From an uncultured Granulosicoccaceae bacterium (GTDB taxonomy: Bacteria; Pseudomonadota; Gammaproteobacteria; Granulosicoccales; Granulosicoccaceae), in NCBI GenBank assembly GCA_937957915.1, contig CALGNZ010000022.1, positions 33,501 through 97,500 of the forward strand: a stretch of DNA of 64,000 bases. Direction: 5' to 3'. The position numbers and the translations under genes were made by a program. The notes beneath the pieces were generated by a model. That model saw nothing but the letters and a program-made list of their open reading frames with translations, made no database searches and was not told the origin of the DNA. Within the stretch, counting starts at the first letter, position 1. The number at the start of each line of letters is the position of its first letter. Shown piece after piece: positions 26,251 through 35,097 of the stretch.

Positions 26251-26787
26251 TTAGTTGTTCCAGACTGCTGCGTTTTCCTCTTCGACTACGGTACAGAAAT
26301 CTTCTGTTTCCATTGAGGTGAAACGCACCAGGGTGGCAGAGGCGGCATACCAGTATTCTGTGACAACCAGAGGTACTCGCTCACTCAGTTCCGGGAATTC
26401 TCTTGTTGCGTCGGGTTCGCCGATATTGGATCGGTAATCCGAAAATTTTTCTGAGCAAGGGTGGTTGTATTCGTGGCTGTCGGAGATTGAATCACCGTCG
26501 CTGTCCAAATCGAGGTAGTTGGGCACCCCGTCGTTGTCGATATCGCCTGTGCCCTCGACAGCATCGGAAACGCCATCTCCGTCTGTGTCTGCGGTATCGC
26601 TGTCGCTTTGAACAACACCGGAGTTATCGTTGGCTGCTGCGATTGTAGGTTCGGTAGTGCCGGGTTGCTGCTGTTCGTTGTCACCTGAGCTACCGCAGGC
26701 AGTTAGTGACAAGAGCAGGCAGGCGGACAACAATTTCAGTTTTGGCTTAAACAACGCTTTCTCCAAATTTCTGGCTAAAACTGACAT
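26251..26787 (-). CDS. Small lipoprotein with calcium-type Asp repeats
   Basis: A lipoprotein signal with lipobox LTAC (context [12 protein letters not shown]). After a Gln/Thr/Ala-rich linker it has thrombospondin type-3-like repeats ([35 protein letters not shown]), then a ~75-residue C-terminal part with two Cys that I do not recognise. The repeats resemble those in the large surface protein at 9.8-13.2 kb. Starts at 26811 and 26787 are both ATG; the second leaves a basic N-region directly before the hydrophobic core. Probably outer-membrane anchored, function unknown. Confidence 0.8.
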   Translation of the reverse strand: MSVLARNLEKALFKPKLKLLSACLLLSLTACGSSGDNEQQQPGTTEPTIAAANDNSGVVQSDSDTADTDGDGVSDAVEGTGDIDNDGVPNYLDLDSDGDSISDSHEYNHPCSEKFSDYRSNIGEPDATREFPELSERVPLVVTEYWYAASATLVRFTSMETEDFCTVVEEENAAVWNN

Positions 26788-26916
26788 AGCATTGACTACG
26801 GCAGCTATCATGAATCTAAGGGTTTACACGGGCAAATCCGGTTTGGCGCCGTATCAGCCAGTAATGCAAGTGGCATTCCTTTCAACGCACCAGCTCGACA
26901 CAGGAGATATGTAACA

Positions 26917-27771
26917 ATTCGCTACTTAAATGCTTTTTCTGCACTCGCAATAATTGTCGCTTTTTCAATTGGTGCCGGTATTGGAAGCGGGCTCGGATAC
27001 AGGATGGGGTCGAGTCAGATTGCGGTATACAGTAATGAGGTTGCTCCGCATCAACACGCCGAGTTTTCAGAATCTGTTCCCGCTGTTGTTCCGGCTGAGA
27101 AGTCAGACCAGAACGACGCGCAAGCCCCGTTTTCTTTGAGCACGTTTGATAAAAAGCTCTCCGATATCGAGCGTAGGCTGGCTTCTCTGGAGATAGATCG
27201 TCTCGAGAGTACGCCACCAGATTCAAGCGAATCCGTTAGAGGTCCGCAGGACCTGCCGCGGTCTGGCGATCAGTTGCAAAATCAGCTACGACGCGCAGGA
27301 TTTTCTGACAGTGAGGTCGGTGTCATATCTGCCACTCGTGACGAGCTTCGGCTGAGACGTTTGCAGCTTAGAGATACCGCAATTCGAGAGGGCTGGTTTA
27401 GAACTGATACCTGGGACTCACAGGTCCGCGAACTTGACAGTGATTCAGAGTTGCGAAAAACGCTCGGCGATCAGCGTTTCGATGACTACCTTCTGGCAAC
27501 CGGGCGGAACAATCGAGTCAAAATTGATGAATTAATGACTGGCTCAGTCGCGGAGCAGGCAGGGTTGCTGGCAGGTGATTTGATACATCGATATGCTGAT
27601 GTACGTGTTTTTAATAGTAGTGAGTTACGTAGTCTTACAACTGCTGGCCAGGCTGGTGCAAGCACAGCGCTGGTAGTACTCCGAAATGGAGAATTGGTCG
27701 ACCTGACCGTGCCTCGTGGGCCATTAGGAGTAATGATCTCTGGCGCGGCGATTAACAACACCGATCAGTGA
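26917..27771 (+). CDS. Membrane-anchored PDZ-domain protein (proposed AUU start)
   Basis: The first ATG in frame is at 27004, but the codons before it encode a clear membrane anchor (NAFSALAIIVAFSIGAGIG). AGGAG at 26902-26906 lies 10 nt before an ATT codon at 26917, and no ATG, GTG or TTG exists in between, so I propose an AUU start giving fMet-RYLNAF. After the anchor come an Ala/Pro/Ser linker, a coiled coil (FDKKLSDIERRLASLEIDRLE), a helical region and a C-terminal PDZ domain (VKIDELMTGSVAEQAGLLAGDLIHRYADVRV). PDZ domains of this kind occur in GspC and HtrA-like proteins; no protease domain is present. The coding status is strong, the start tentative. Confidence 0.8.
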   Translation: MRYLNAFSALAIIVAFSIGAGIGSGLGYRMGSSQIAVYSNEVAPHQHAEFSESVPAVVPAEKSDQNDAQAPFSLSTFDKKLSDIERRLASLEIDRLESTPPDSSESVRGPQDLPRSGDQLQNQLRRAGFSDSEVGVISATRDELRLRRLQLRDTAIREGWFRTDTWDSQVRELDSDSELRKTLGDQRFDDYLLATGRNNRVKIDELMTGSVAEQAGLLAGDLIHRYADVRVFNSSELRSLTTAGQAGASTALVVLRNGELVDLTVPRGPLGVMISGAAINNTDQ

Positions 27772-27824
27772 TAAAGAAAACGGAAGTAAAACCCTGCGAT
27801 GGGGTTAGTGCCTGGGAATGTATT

Positions 27825-27851
27825 AAAACGCCCGGTCTGATCGACCGGGCG
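27825..27851 (-). terminator. Rho-independent terminator of the small lipoprotein gene
   Basis: A perfect 9-bp GC-rich stem, CGCCCGGTC / GACCGGGCG, with a 5-nt loop at 27829-27851, followed on the minus strand by TTTTAATA. It lies 20 nt after the lipoprotein stop codon. Confidence 0.85.
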
Positions 27852-27871
27852 CAACTCGTTGATACGCGGGG

Positions 27872-28081
27872 CTAGTTGGTAGCCTTTTTCCGATCTTGCT
27901 CAAGTTCTGCGAGTAAGTCAGGTTCAGCTTTGTGACCTTCATTTTCAACCAGTGATTGTTGCGCCTGGTTGTGACTGTCAAGCTCAGTGACCTTCTGGTT
28001 CGCATCCATATAGGGACACGCAGATACGCCGCTGGCAGCCAATAACAAAGCACCCGTCGCTACAGTGAGTATAGATTTCAA
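27872..28081 (-). CDS. Small lipoprotein with an optimal ribosome-binding site
   Basis: 69 residues. A signal of about 22 residues ends in the lipobox VSAC, leaving a ~47-residue acidic, Gln/Glu-rich mature peptide. The start is a TTG at 28081. It directly follows AAGGAGGTGATC (28093-28082), which is complementary to the whole 3' tail of 16S rRNA; a longer reading from 28108 would put that site inside the gene. The combination of full-length Shine-Dalgarno and strong terminator suggests a short, well-translated mRNA, as for major small lipoproteins such as Lpp or Pal-like peptides, though the mature sequence matches neither. The TTG may temper initiation. Confidence 0.82.
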   Translation of the reverse strand: MKSILTVATGALLLAASGVSACPYMDANQKVTELDSHNQAQQSLVENEGHKAEPDLLAELEQDRKKATN

Positions 28082-28093
28082 GATCACCTCCTT
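28082..28093 (-). promoter_or_regulatory. Full-length Shine-Dalgarno sequence
   Basis: AAGGAGGTGATC, 12 consecutive bases complementary to the 16S rRNA 3' end, immediately before the TTG start of the small lipoprotein; GGAGG is 5 nt from the start codon. Confidence 0.85.
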
Positions 28094-28818
28094 TTTATAT
28101 CCGCCCAAGGGACTTTATTACTCGCATATTTGGAGCCACATTGCAAACAGCTTTGCACCTGATATGCTGGTTTTTTCAAGCGAAATGATGCCGACCCCTG
28201 GACTCATATGGAAAAATTAGTCAGTTGCCTTTCAGAATCTCAGTGGCAGTTTGAGGGATAAGGCTTTTAGTGGGTTCACGGTAGGGAGTGTCGTCAGCGT
28301 AAACAGCCGTGCGTAAAGTCATGTGGCCTAAAGCCTTGAAGCTGGATCGAAGCCGCAGGATCAGCCAGTGCGTGAAATGCCGCTGGTACTTAAAGCATGC
28401 GCCCGAAGATGAAGCAGAAGTTGTCCTTTGCTTCAAGAAAGTTGCTTGCCAGGCCTGGCGCGACAGTTTTACTATCGCATGCAAAGTGGCCTGTGTTGCT
28501 GGTTATGCAGGCAGGATTCACTACTACGCCGTAACATCAGGAGCCGGTTGTCCTTGCAGCCTTCTTTATGAAGTGCTGTCGGGTAGTTTAGCCTCATCAT
28601 ACAGGTTTACCTGTTTGATATAGCGCTGAGGAATGGATAGCTAACAATGGTTAGGGAGATCAGTTTTTTTTGAACCGAATTTAATAGCTGCCGCTACCAC
28701 TAATAACATCGGGGTGATGCGGGCAATGGAATGTCCAGCTTGTGTCCCTATCAGGCCGGGTTAATGTCCCGGAACTAATAGTGATTTTGCTCGATGGGTA
28801 AAGCAACAGGAGTTCGTT
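28094..28818. other. Long intergenic region before the cold-shock gene
   Basis: About 720 bp. It must contain the lipoprotein promoter (minus strand) and the cold-shock gene promoter (plus strand). A plus-strand open frame at 28309-28623 (104 codons from GTG, Cys-rich) has no ribosome site or family resemblance, and I do not call it. A hairpin, CCGGG / CCCGG, with a 7-nt loop at 28756-28772 lies 47 nt before the cold-shock start and could belong to its 5' leader. ACAGGT-TT-ACCTGT near 28600 is another inverted repeat. Confidence 0.4.
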
Positions 28819-29127
28819 GTGAGCGCACGTAAACAAGGAAAAGTTAAGTGGTTCAATACCGAAAAGGGATATGGATTTATCCTGAGTCCGGAGGGTGAAG
28901 ATGTATTCGTCCACTACAGAGCCATCATGTTCGACGGGTTCAAGAAGCTGCGTGAAGGGGAAACTGTCTCTTACCTGCAGGTAAAAAGTGATAAGGGATG
29001 GCAGGCGGCAGAAGTTGAGGCAGTGTCATCCGGGTCGACTGAAGACGGCGATGACCAACCTGACAGGCAAGCCATTGATGATCACGACCATGGTCACATT
29101 GGTGATCAGGATCAGGATCAGGAATAG
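28819..29127 (+). CDS. Cold-shock domain protein with acidic tail
   Basis: A nucleic-acid-binding cold-shock domain fills residues 4-70: [15 protein letters not shown] (RNP1 is KGYGFI) and DVFVHYRAI (RNP2). The remaining 30 residues are a hydrophilic tail of Asp, Gln and His ([16 protein letters not shown]), absent from ordinary ~70-residue Csp proteins. The start is a GTG with AGGAG 6 nt upstream. The domain is slightly off-consensus (FVHYRAI instead of FVHFSAI). Stands alone; likely an RNA chaperone. The tail could modulate RNA affinity or bind metal. Confidence 0.93.
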   Translation: MSARKQGKVKWFNTEKGYGFILSPEGEDVFVHYRAIMFDGFKKLREGETVSYLQVKSDKGWQAAEVEAVSSGSTEDGDDQPDRQAIDDHDHGHIGDQDQDQE

Positions 29128-29363
29128 CCTTGCTGGCAATTCAGCGCTTGTCCGCTGAGTATGAATGTGAGATCGAGTCGATATGGCCGATGGTCGTTAT
29201 TGCAGTTGGGCGATAGTGCATTTGGTCGATAGTGCAGTTCGCTGCTGCACCTGATCCACAGCAGCAGTGGTTTTTAAATTCCGGTGCGGGCGACCTTTTC
29301 CTGTTAGCCGTTGACACGTTAGTCGAATTTTTCGAGTAGTAGAGATCGTTGGTTGCGACCTTC
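29128..29363. other. Intergenic region after the cold-shock gene
   Basis: A small perfect hairpin, TCAGCG-CTTGTC-CGCTGA, at 29141-29158 lies 14 nt after the cold-shock stop and may end its transcript, though there is no U-run. Nothing else is recognised up to the weak 92-codon frame that begins on the other strand. Confidence 0.35.
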
Positions 29364-29642
29364 TTAATTTAGAGGCGCACGGCCAGCTGCAAACCTGACA
29401 TTTTCGATATCCCGCACGCAAGCCATGCAATTTTCCTGGGCTCCTTTGGTTCCTAACTGGAAATTTCTACCTGGAAAATCTGTATTCCCATCCAGTGTAA
29501 TTCCGAAAAATATTGCTCCCGTGCTCCGCTGCACTGCCAGAGTGACAGCAGACCAAAAACTCACTCCAGCTTTTACAGTTAACGGCACTGTGCGCTGCAT
29601 CACATTGTTGAGTTGCGGTTCGTCATTCATCGGAAAACTCAA
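29364..29642 (-). CDS. Possible small protein, unknown
   Basis: 92 codons starting with TTG at 29642, preceded by GGGGAGAG with GGAG 7 nt before the start; an ATG lies four codons further in. The product has a fairly normal composition (FWSAVTLAVQRSTGAIFFGITLDGN; ENCMACVRDIENVRF) with a C-x2-C motif and no signal peptide or membrane segment. I recognise no family. A frame on the opposite strand overlaps but lacks a ribosome site. Kept as a weak candidate. Confidence 0.35.
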   Translation of the reverse strand: MSFPMNDEPQLNNVMQRTVPLTVKAGVSFWSAVTLAVQRSTGAIFFGITLDGNTDFPGRNFQLGTKGAQENCMACVRDIENVRFAAGRAPLN

Positions 29643-29879
29643 GAAGTCTCTCCCCTCAAAGCGCTGAAACAGGTTTTTTTAACCTCTTTTGTTGATTTAA
29701 TTGGCGAATTCGAGAATTCCGCCAATTAAGCGTAGACCGCTGGCAACTTCTTTCATTACCATACGGAAGTATGGAGCCAAGGAATCCAATCTTGGGGTGC
29801 TGATTTACAGATCACCTTCTGTTGAAACTGATTCCTTTGCATTCACCACCACAGTCTGTGATCGAAAGAGTGACGATAA

Positions 29880-30515
29880 ATGACCAGAGTTCAATATGTA
29901 TTTACGCTGATGCTGTTGGTGGGAAGCTCAAGCGTATTAGCAGAGCAGTGCGGTTGGCCAGAGAGTGATGCGCTGGAAACTGTTGTGAGAGTTACCAGTG
30001 ACGATGGAAGTCATGCCAGTGGCGTTGTGATTGATCACAATACCGTGTTGACTGCAGCCCATGCCGTCGATGAGCACTTTCAGTCTTATATTATCGTCGG
30101 TGAGGATATTCGCAGCGCCAGTATTGCACTAATTGATCGGTCGCGAGATTTGGCCATTCTTCAGGTTGAAACCGGCGCAATTCGCCCCATCAAACTAGGC
30201 GCTCAGGATTTGTCTGTCAGCTCCAGGGTGTGGGCTGTTGGTTTTCCGCGCGCAGAATCCAAAACGACATCATCCGGATCATTCAAGGTCAAGGCCGAAA
30301 CAGATGGGGCATTACATACCACGGCACCAATAGATTCCGGACAGTCCGGAGGCGGTCTGATTAGTTGTGAGGCTGGTCGGCATGTGCTTGCTGGAATGTT
30401 GAGAGGGTTTGCAGCCTACGTAAACGGAGATAGTTACGTAAAAATAAAAAACCATTCAGTGTCTGTGGCTTCTGCTGAAATCCGCAACTTTATGGAGCAA
30501 GGCCAGCCCAACTAG
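29880..30515 (+). CDS. Secreted trypsin-like (S1C-type) serine protease
   Basis: A signal peptide of about 21 residues (ending VLAEQC) is followed by a chymotrypsin-fold protease. The catalytic triad is visible: His61 in LTAAHAV, Asp90 in RSRDLAIL and Ser156 in DSGQSGGGL. Cys24 and Cys164 are probably disulfide-bonded. There is no PDZ domain, unlike DegP/DegQ. At 211 residues it is a minimal protease domain. It may be a periplasmic or type II-secreted enzyme; the gsp genes lie 2 kb away. The VWA lipoprotein gene is convergent. Confidence 0.9.
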   Translation: MTRVQYVFTLMLLVGSSSVLAEQCGWPESDALETVVRVTSDDGSHASGVVIDHNTVLTAAHAVDEHFQSYIIVGEDIRSASIALIDRSRDLAILQVETGAIRPIKLGAQDLSVSSRVWAVGFPRAESKTTSSGSFKVKAETDGALHTTAPIDSGQSGGGLISCEAGRHVLAGMLRGFAAYVNGDSYVKIKNHSVSVASAEIRNFMEQGQPN

Positions 30516-30563
30516 CGGGGTGAGTCTGGCGTGGCTGGTTGCTAAGATGTGCTACGCAGACTT

Positions 30564-31943
30564 CTAATCACCAATAATATCCAGGTAGAGCCAGGCTTTT
30601 GCTCCCCCTGCACTGAGGTCTTCTGCAGACAGAGTGCATGAACCTTCCGCGACCCCGGTTACTCTGACCGTGCTGTTAGTTTGAGCATCGACGACGCAAG
30701 ACTCGTTTTCGTCGGCTACTGTCCATACGTAATTGTTGGTTGGTGCGGGTCCCCAGCGTGTGTTTGCGCGGTAAAGCGCTGTCTGCTGCAATTCCAGTGT
30801 GCTCTGGCCAGTAATGAATACCTCAGCACTAACGTTGGAAAACTCCGCAGAATTGAAACTATCCTGGATAGATGATCCGGCACCGGTATTGGCATTTTTA
30901 ATCAGAGAGAGTTCTATCCGGTGATCACTTGCCGTGGCTGGACCTTCAGCGCGGCGTTTGGGCGAGGCATAGTGAAGATAGTAAAAACTGTTGGCGGTAT
31001 CCTTCACCTGATTGTTGATGCTGAGAAGTGTATTACCCAGTTCCTCGAAATTGGTGAGCGGGTAGTACCCGGATGTCGCCAGACTTTCCAGCACGTCGCT
31101 GGCAATTTCATCACCGACGCCCAGGGTATAAACGGATTTGGCTTTTGTAGATGCTAAAGCCTCCTGGTAGGTGTGCCTTGCTGCAGTATCAGCGCCGTCG
31201 GTGATAACAATTAAATTCCCCTGTGTAATCTGAGACAAGTCAAAGCTGTCAGACCATTGGCTTGTGCCTTCGATAATGGCTCCGTAAAGGTTTGTCGGAG
31301 TGATAGCGATTGCTGGCAGAATCTGGTCGATAGTACTGATGATGCTCGGCAGATTCGTCGAGAAATCTTTTAGCTTAACCACTGTATCGTTGAAGGTGTA
31401 AAGAGCGATCTGTTGCTGAGGCAGTAAGGTCGAGTTGCCACTGTCATCGATGAGCAGAGAGCGTACAGCTGCTTTGATCTGCTCAAGGTCGCTCGGCAGG
31501 ATGCTGCTGCTCACATCAATCATGATGACAGTTTTCAGCGAAAACGGCAGCTCCTCGTGAGGCACGATTGAAAGAGAAGTTTCAGTGGGCGAAACCGCTT
31601 CACCGTCCTCCAGAAGCTGAAAATCACTTGTGCTCAGACCAGCCACTGCGTTGCCGTATTGATCAGTCGTTTTGAACAGGAGGCTGATCACAGAAGGCAA
31701 AGATGCCTCGAAGTTCAGCTTCTCCAGATGCACAAATCTGCTGGGTCCCGGATTGATTACCGACCCCAGGCTTTCCGTGCCGGGTGCCAGTTCCGGACTG
31801 TCGCTTAGTACCGCGGTCGGTAAATCGGGGCGCGGTCCAACCTGCCGGTCTATACCCTCACTGCTGCAGCTGGCAAGCAATGCAACCAAGCAGAGGGCAG
31901 GTAGCGATAACAGTAACTGAAAGTATTTTCTTTTTTTGAACAT
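30564..31943 (-). CDS. Lipoprotein with von Willebrand A domain
   Basis: A lipobox LLASC ends the signal. An Ig-like N-terminal region (LLFKTTDQYGNAVAGLSTSDFQLLEDGEAV) resembles the domain seen before VWA in VWFA-related secreted proteins. The VWA domain follows, with the MIDAS motif DVSSS (context VIMIDVSSSILPSD) and the acidic strand LIVITDGAD. The C-terminal ~90 residues include a Cys pair and an Ig-like fold. At about 459 residues it is probably an outer-membrane lipoprotein for metal-dependent protein contacts. The frame is open to 31985; the ATG at 31943 (MFKKRKYF) gives a normal basic signal start. Confidence 0.88.
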   Translation of the reverse strand: MFKKRKYFQLLLSLPALCLVALLASCSSEGIDRQVGPRPDLPTAVLSDSPELAPGTESLGSVINPGPSRFVHLEKLNFEASLPSVISLLFKTTDQYGNAVAGLSTSDFQLLEDGEAVSPTETSLSIVPHEELPFSLKTVIMIDVSSSILPSDLEQIKAAVRSLLIDDSGNSTLLPQQQIALYTFNDTVVKLKDFSTNLPSIISTIDQILPAIAITPTNLYGAIIEGTSQWSDSFDLSQITQGNLIVITDGADTAARHTYQEALASTKAKSVYTLGVGDEIASDVLESLATSGYYPLTNFEELGNTLLSINNQVKDTANSFYYLHYASPKRRAEGPATASDHRIELSLIKNANTGAGSSIQDSFNSAEFSNVSAEVFITGQSTLELQQTALYRANTRWGPAPTNNYVWTVADENESCVVDAQTNSTVRVTGVAEGSCTLSAEDLSAGGAKAWLYLDIIGD

Positions 31944-32362
31944 AATTGCGGGCTCGTTATTCTTGTTTGAGTGTAGTTGCCGCATCGATTAATTGAAGTA
32001 TATATCAAGCAGTTCCGTAACCTTCCTCAAGCAACTATTAACAAACAGACAGCAGTGCCGTGAAAACACGCAAACAGGTGTTGAAATAACAGTGCACGAA
32101 CCCTTCCAGCCAGCATTCTGGTGGATTTTTGACTACGGTTTTTGGCGGCTGACGAAATGATGACGAGGGAGGAAGGGGCTTTTAGCCAGCAAAGTGGCAA
32201 GGATTTGAGCCGATGGCCTGAAAGTCAGCGAGTGCGCCGGTTGCGCTAATGAATAAGAGTTGGCGCGAAGCCATAATTTTTAAAATCTAATAGACTGAAC
32301 CGCATCAAGTCTTAACCTGCCTGCCGAATCGATCAGGCATATTCTTTTGAGTTAGTGTTGGT
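31944..32362. other. Intergenic region downstream of gspF
   Basis: About 420 bp; no gene is supported. A modest inverted repeat, TGCCTG / CAGGCA, near 32320-32341 lies just after gspF and could be its transcript end, without a U-run. No gspG or other pseudopilin gene follows gspF, unlike most gsp operons. Confidence 0.4.
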
Positions 32363-33580
32363 CTAGGCAACCAGTTGATTCAACTCAAATATCGGCAGAA
32401 GTATAGCCAGTACTATCAACATCACCATGCCTGCCATAATCAGAATAATCATGGGCTCGAGCAGCGCCAGAAAGATCGACAGGATTGAATTGAGCTCCCT
32501 CTCCTGATGAGCTGCGGCTTTTTCGAGCATGGTCTCAAGACGACCAGAGGCCTCCCCGCTGGCGATCAGGTGCAACATCATTGGAGGGAAGTAACCCGTG
32601 CGTTCAAGCGAGCGGCTCAGTCCGGCGCCTTCCCGAACCTGTGTCGCGGCATTTTTCACTGCCTGGCGCATCGGTCGATTTGTCAGCACTTGCGAGGCAA
32701 TGCCGAGTGCATCCAGGACAGGGACTCCACTGGCTGCGAGAATCGACAGAGTCCTTGCAAACTGTGCTGCATTTGACCCACGTATAATTTTTGCCAGCAG
32801 TGGTATTTTCAACATAAATCGATGCACTCGCATCTTGACCGATTCATTTTGAAGAATTCTTCGCCATATCACGAAAGCAACGACAATGGCGATAAACAGG
32901 GCAATGCCCCAGCTCTGGACGAATTCACTCAGTGCAATCATGGCACGCGTCAGGAACGGCAGTTCTTGTCCCATGCTATCGAATACCTGCACCACTTTTG
33001 GCACAACGTAGGCAAGCAGAAATGTCACAATGCCAAAGGCGATAAACACGAGTCCGATCGGATAGTAAAGCGCTTTGCTAATAATTGCCTTGGTCGACTG
33101 TTTGTCTTCTGTGTAGTCGGCGAGGCGCTCGAGCACAGAGTCGAGGTGTCCGGATTGTTCACCTGCCGCTACTGTCGCCTGAAAGATTTCGGGGAACACT
33201 TTCGGGTATTCACTGAGCGCACTTGCCAGGGTTTTTCCCTCGAGCACCCGGCCACGCACTGACAGAATCAGTGAGCTTATTTTTTGTTTTTCACTTTGTT
33301 TTGAAACGGCGCCCAGTGCCTCCTCGATGGGTGTGCCCGAGGACGAGAGCGTTGCAATTTGCCGAGTAATTAGCGCCAGATCGTTAGAACTGATACCACC
33401 TCGGAAACGTGCTGCCGAGGACCGCCCCTTTGACGATTTTGAATGGCTCTCGTTGACATCGATTGGCGTTAGCTTTTGATCGCGTAACTGCTGACGTATC
33501 TGGCGAGGATTGTCGCCTTCAAGCACACCTTTTTTTTCGCTGCCAGAGCTATCAAGCGCGATATATTCAAACGCTGGCAT
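32363..33580 (-). CDS. gspF: Type II secretion inner-membrane platform protein GspF
   Basis: The polytopic platform protein that couples the GspE ATPase to pseudopilus assembly. It shows two GspF repeats: the first includes ITRQIATLSSSGTPIEEAL and GKTLASALSEYPKVFP, the second FARTLSILAASGVPVLDAL and GAGLSRSLERTGYFPPMMLHLIASGEASGRL. Three membrane segments lie around residues 170-195, 220-240 and 375-400. At 405 residues it has the typical length, and the N-terminal cytoplasmic domain begins MPAFEYIALDSSG as in GspF. The ATG overlaps the gspE stop by one base (TAATG), so translation is coupled. Confidence 0.95.
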   Translation of the reverse strand: MPAFEYIALDSSGSEKKGVLEGDNPRQIRQQLRDQKLTPIDVNESHSKSSKGRSSAARFRGGISSNDLALITRQIATLSSSGTPIEEALGAVSKQSEKQKISSLILSVRGRVLEGKTLASALSEYPKVFPEIFQATVAAGEQSGHLDSVLERLADYTEDKQSTKAIISKALYYPIGLVFIAFGIVTFLLAYVVPKVVQVFDSMGQELPFLTRAMIALSEFVQSWGIALFIAIVVAFVIWRRILQNESVKMRVHRFMLKIPLLAKIIRGSNAAQFARTLSILAASGVPVLDALGIASQVLTNRPMRQAVKNAATQVREGAGLSRSLERTGYFPPMMLHLIASGEASGRLETMLEKAAAHQERELNSILSIFLALLEPMIILIMAGMVMLIVLAILLPIFELNQLVA

Positions 33581-35097
33581 TACACTTCCCGGGTAACCCT
33601 GAGCACTTCTTCAAGGGAGGTTTTACCCAGTAGCACGAGGCGAATTCCATCGTCAGTGATGCTGGCGAACCGTGTTCGCGCGTAATTTTCAATTTCGTGC
33701 TCAGCGGCACCATCGTGAATCATGTTGCGAGTAGTCTCGTCGACCAGAACGACTTCGTAGATTCCTGTTCGACCGACATAACCGGTGTGATTGCAGCGAC
33801 TGCACCCGTGAGGGATGAAAACTTCCTGATCGTCATTTTCTGTGAGTCCGAGTGCGCGTTGTTCAGTTTCACTCGGGTTATGTGGGGTTTTACACTCTGG
33901 ACACAGCAGTCGTACCAGCCGCTGTGCCACCAGTCCGACCAGACTGGATGACAATAGGAACGGCTCTACGCCCATATCACGTAATCGGGTTATGGAACCT
34001 ATAGCTGTGTTGGTATGCAAAGTTGAAAGCACCAGATGCCCGGTCAAACTTGCCTGAACGGCGATCTCAGCGGTTTCGATATCACGAATCTCACCGACCA
34101 TTACGATATCAGGATCCTGTCGCAGGATTGCCCTTAGACCGCGTGCGAAAGTCAGATCCACTTTGGTATTAACCTGTGTTTGACCAATGCCGTCGAGATA
34201 ATATTCGATCGGGTCCTCTACTGTCAGAATTGTGCTGCGGGCATTGTTGAGTTTGGTTAACGCTGCGTAGAGAGAGGTGGTTTTGCCTGACCCTGTTGGT
34301 CCGGTCACCAGAACAATTCCATGTGGCATTTTCAGCACGGTTTCCAGATGGTTACGGCTATCATCCGCCATGCCCAGTTGTTCCAGATCGAGTCGCCCTG
34401 CCTGTTTATCAAGTAGTCGCATCACCACACGCTCACCGTGACCGGAGGGCAGGGTGGATACCCGCACATCGACTGGTCTGCCTGCAACACGCAATGAAAT
34501 TCTGCCGTCCTGAGGCAGCCTTTTTTCGGCTATATCAAGTTTTGCCATTACTTTTATTCGGGAAATAACCTGCGCCGCAGCCTGTTGCGGTGGCTCAAGC
34601 AGCTTATTCATCACGCCATCTACACGATAGCGCACAGACAGACGACGCTCGAAAGGCTCGATGTGTACATCTGAGGCGCCCTTGCGTATGGCTTCGGTCA
34701 GCATGGCGTTGATCAATCGGATAACAGGAGCGTCGTCCTGTGATTCCATCAGATCTTCTGGCTCGAGAGACTCGGCAATTCTGTCCAGGTCGAGGTCGTC
34801 ACCGAAATCGTCCATGATGTTCATGGCATCCCCGGTGTCACCCTCGTAAGTGCGAGTGAGGATTAGATCAAATTCGTCTTCAGTGACAGCTCGGGCAACC
34901 ACTGGTCGACCGGCGATTCGCCTTGCCTCGAGTAAGGATGCATTGGCGACTCGCGGGCGATGAACCAGAGTTGGTGTCTCTTCGTCCGGACCCTCTATTA
35001 ACACCCCGTGTCTCTTGGCAAAAGTGTACGGCAGATTGGACTGGCGCGGAGCCGCAATATCCGGTTGATCTTCAAGTTGGTCTGGTTGCGAAGCCAT
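33580..35097 (-). CDS. gspE: Type II secretion ATPase GspE
   Basis: A hexameric cytoplasmic ATPase that powers type II secretion. An N-terminal ~115-residue region is followed by the N2 domain (GASDVHIEPFERRLSVRYRVDGVM). Walker A GPTGSGKTTS is near residues 260-270, then the Asp box TILTVEDPIEY, Walker B IVMVGEIRD and the His box TGHLVLSTLHTN. The C-terminal tetracysteine zinc module C-x2-C ... C-x2-C (CPEC, CSRC) marks GspE/PilB rather than PilT. 505 residues. It sits between gspD and gspF, with 358 bp before it. Confidence 0.96.
   Translation of the reverse strand: MASQPDQLEDQPDIAAPRQSNLPYTFAKRHGVLIEGPDEETPTLVHRPRVANASLLEARRIAGRPVVARAVTEDEFDLILTRTYEGDTGDAMNIMDDFGDDLDLDRIAESLEPEDLMESQDDAPVIRLINAMLTEAIRKGASDVHIEPFERRLSVRYRVDGVMNKLLEPPQQAAAQVISRIKVMAKLDIAEKRLPQDGRISLRVAGRPVDVRVSTLPSGHGERVVMRLLDKQAGRLDLEQLGMADDSRNHLETVLKMPHGIVLVTGPTGSGKTTSLYAALTKLNNARSTILTVEDPIEYYLDGIGQTQVNTKVDLTFARGLRAILRQDPDIVMVGEIRDIETAEIAVQASLTGHLVLSTLHTNTAIGSITRLRDMGVEPFLLSSSLVGLVAQRLVRLLCPECKTPHNPSETEQRALGLTENDDQEVFIPHGCSRCNHTGYVGRTGIYEVVLVDETTRNMIHDGAAEHEIENYARTRFASITDDGIRLVLLGKTSLEEVLRVTREV

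Noticed and set aside
26251..26811. An OmpA-type or calmodulin-like role for the small Asp-repeat lipoprotein
   Set aside because: Only TSP3-like repeats and a lipobox are visible; no OmpA domain or EF-hand pair.
28309..28623. A 104-codon Cys-rich plus-strand frame before the cold-shock gene
   Set aside because: No Shine-Dalgarno, GTG start, no family resemblance; likely chance in a 720-bp non-coding gap.
29701..29883. A 60-codon frame ending in an ATGA overlap with the protease gene
   Set aside because: Starts at TTG without a ribosome site and has an implausible composition; the overlap looks accidental.
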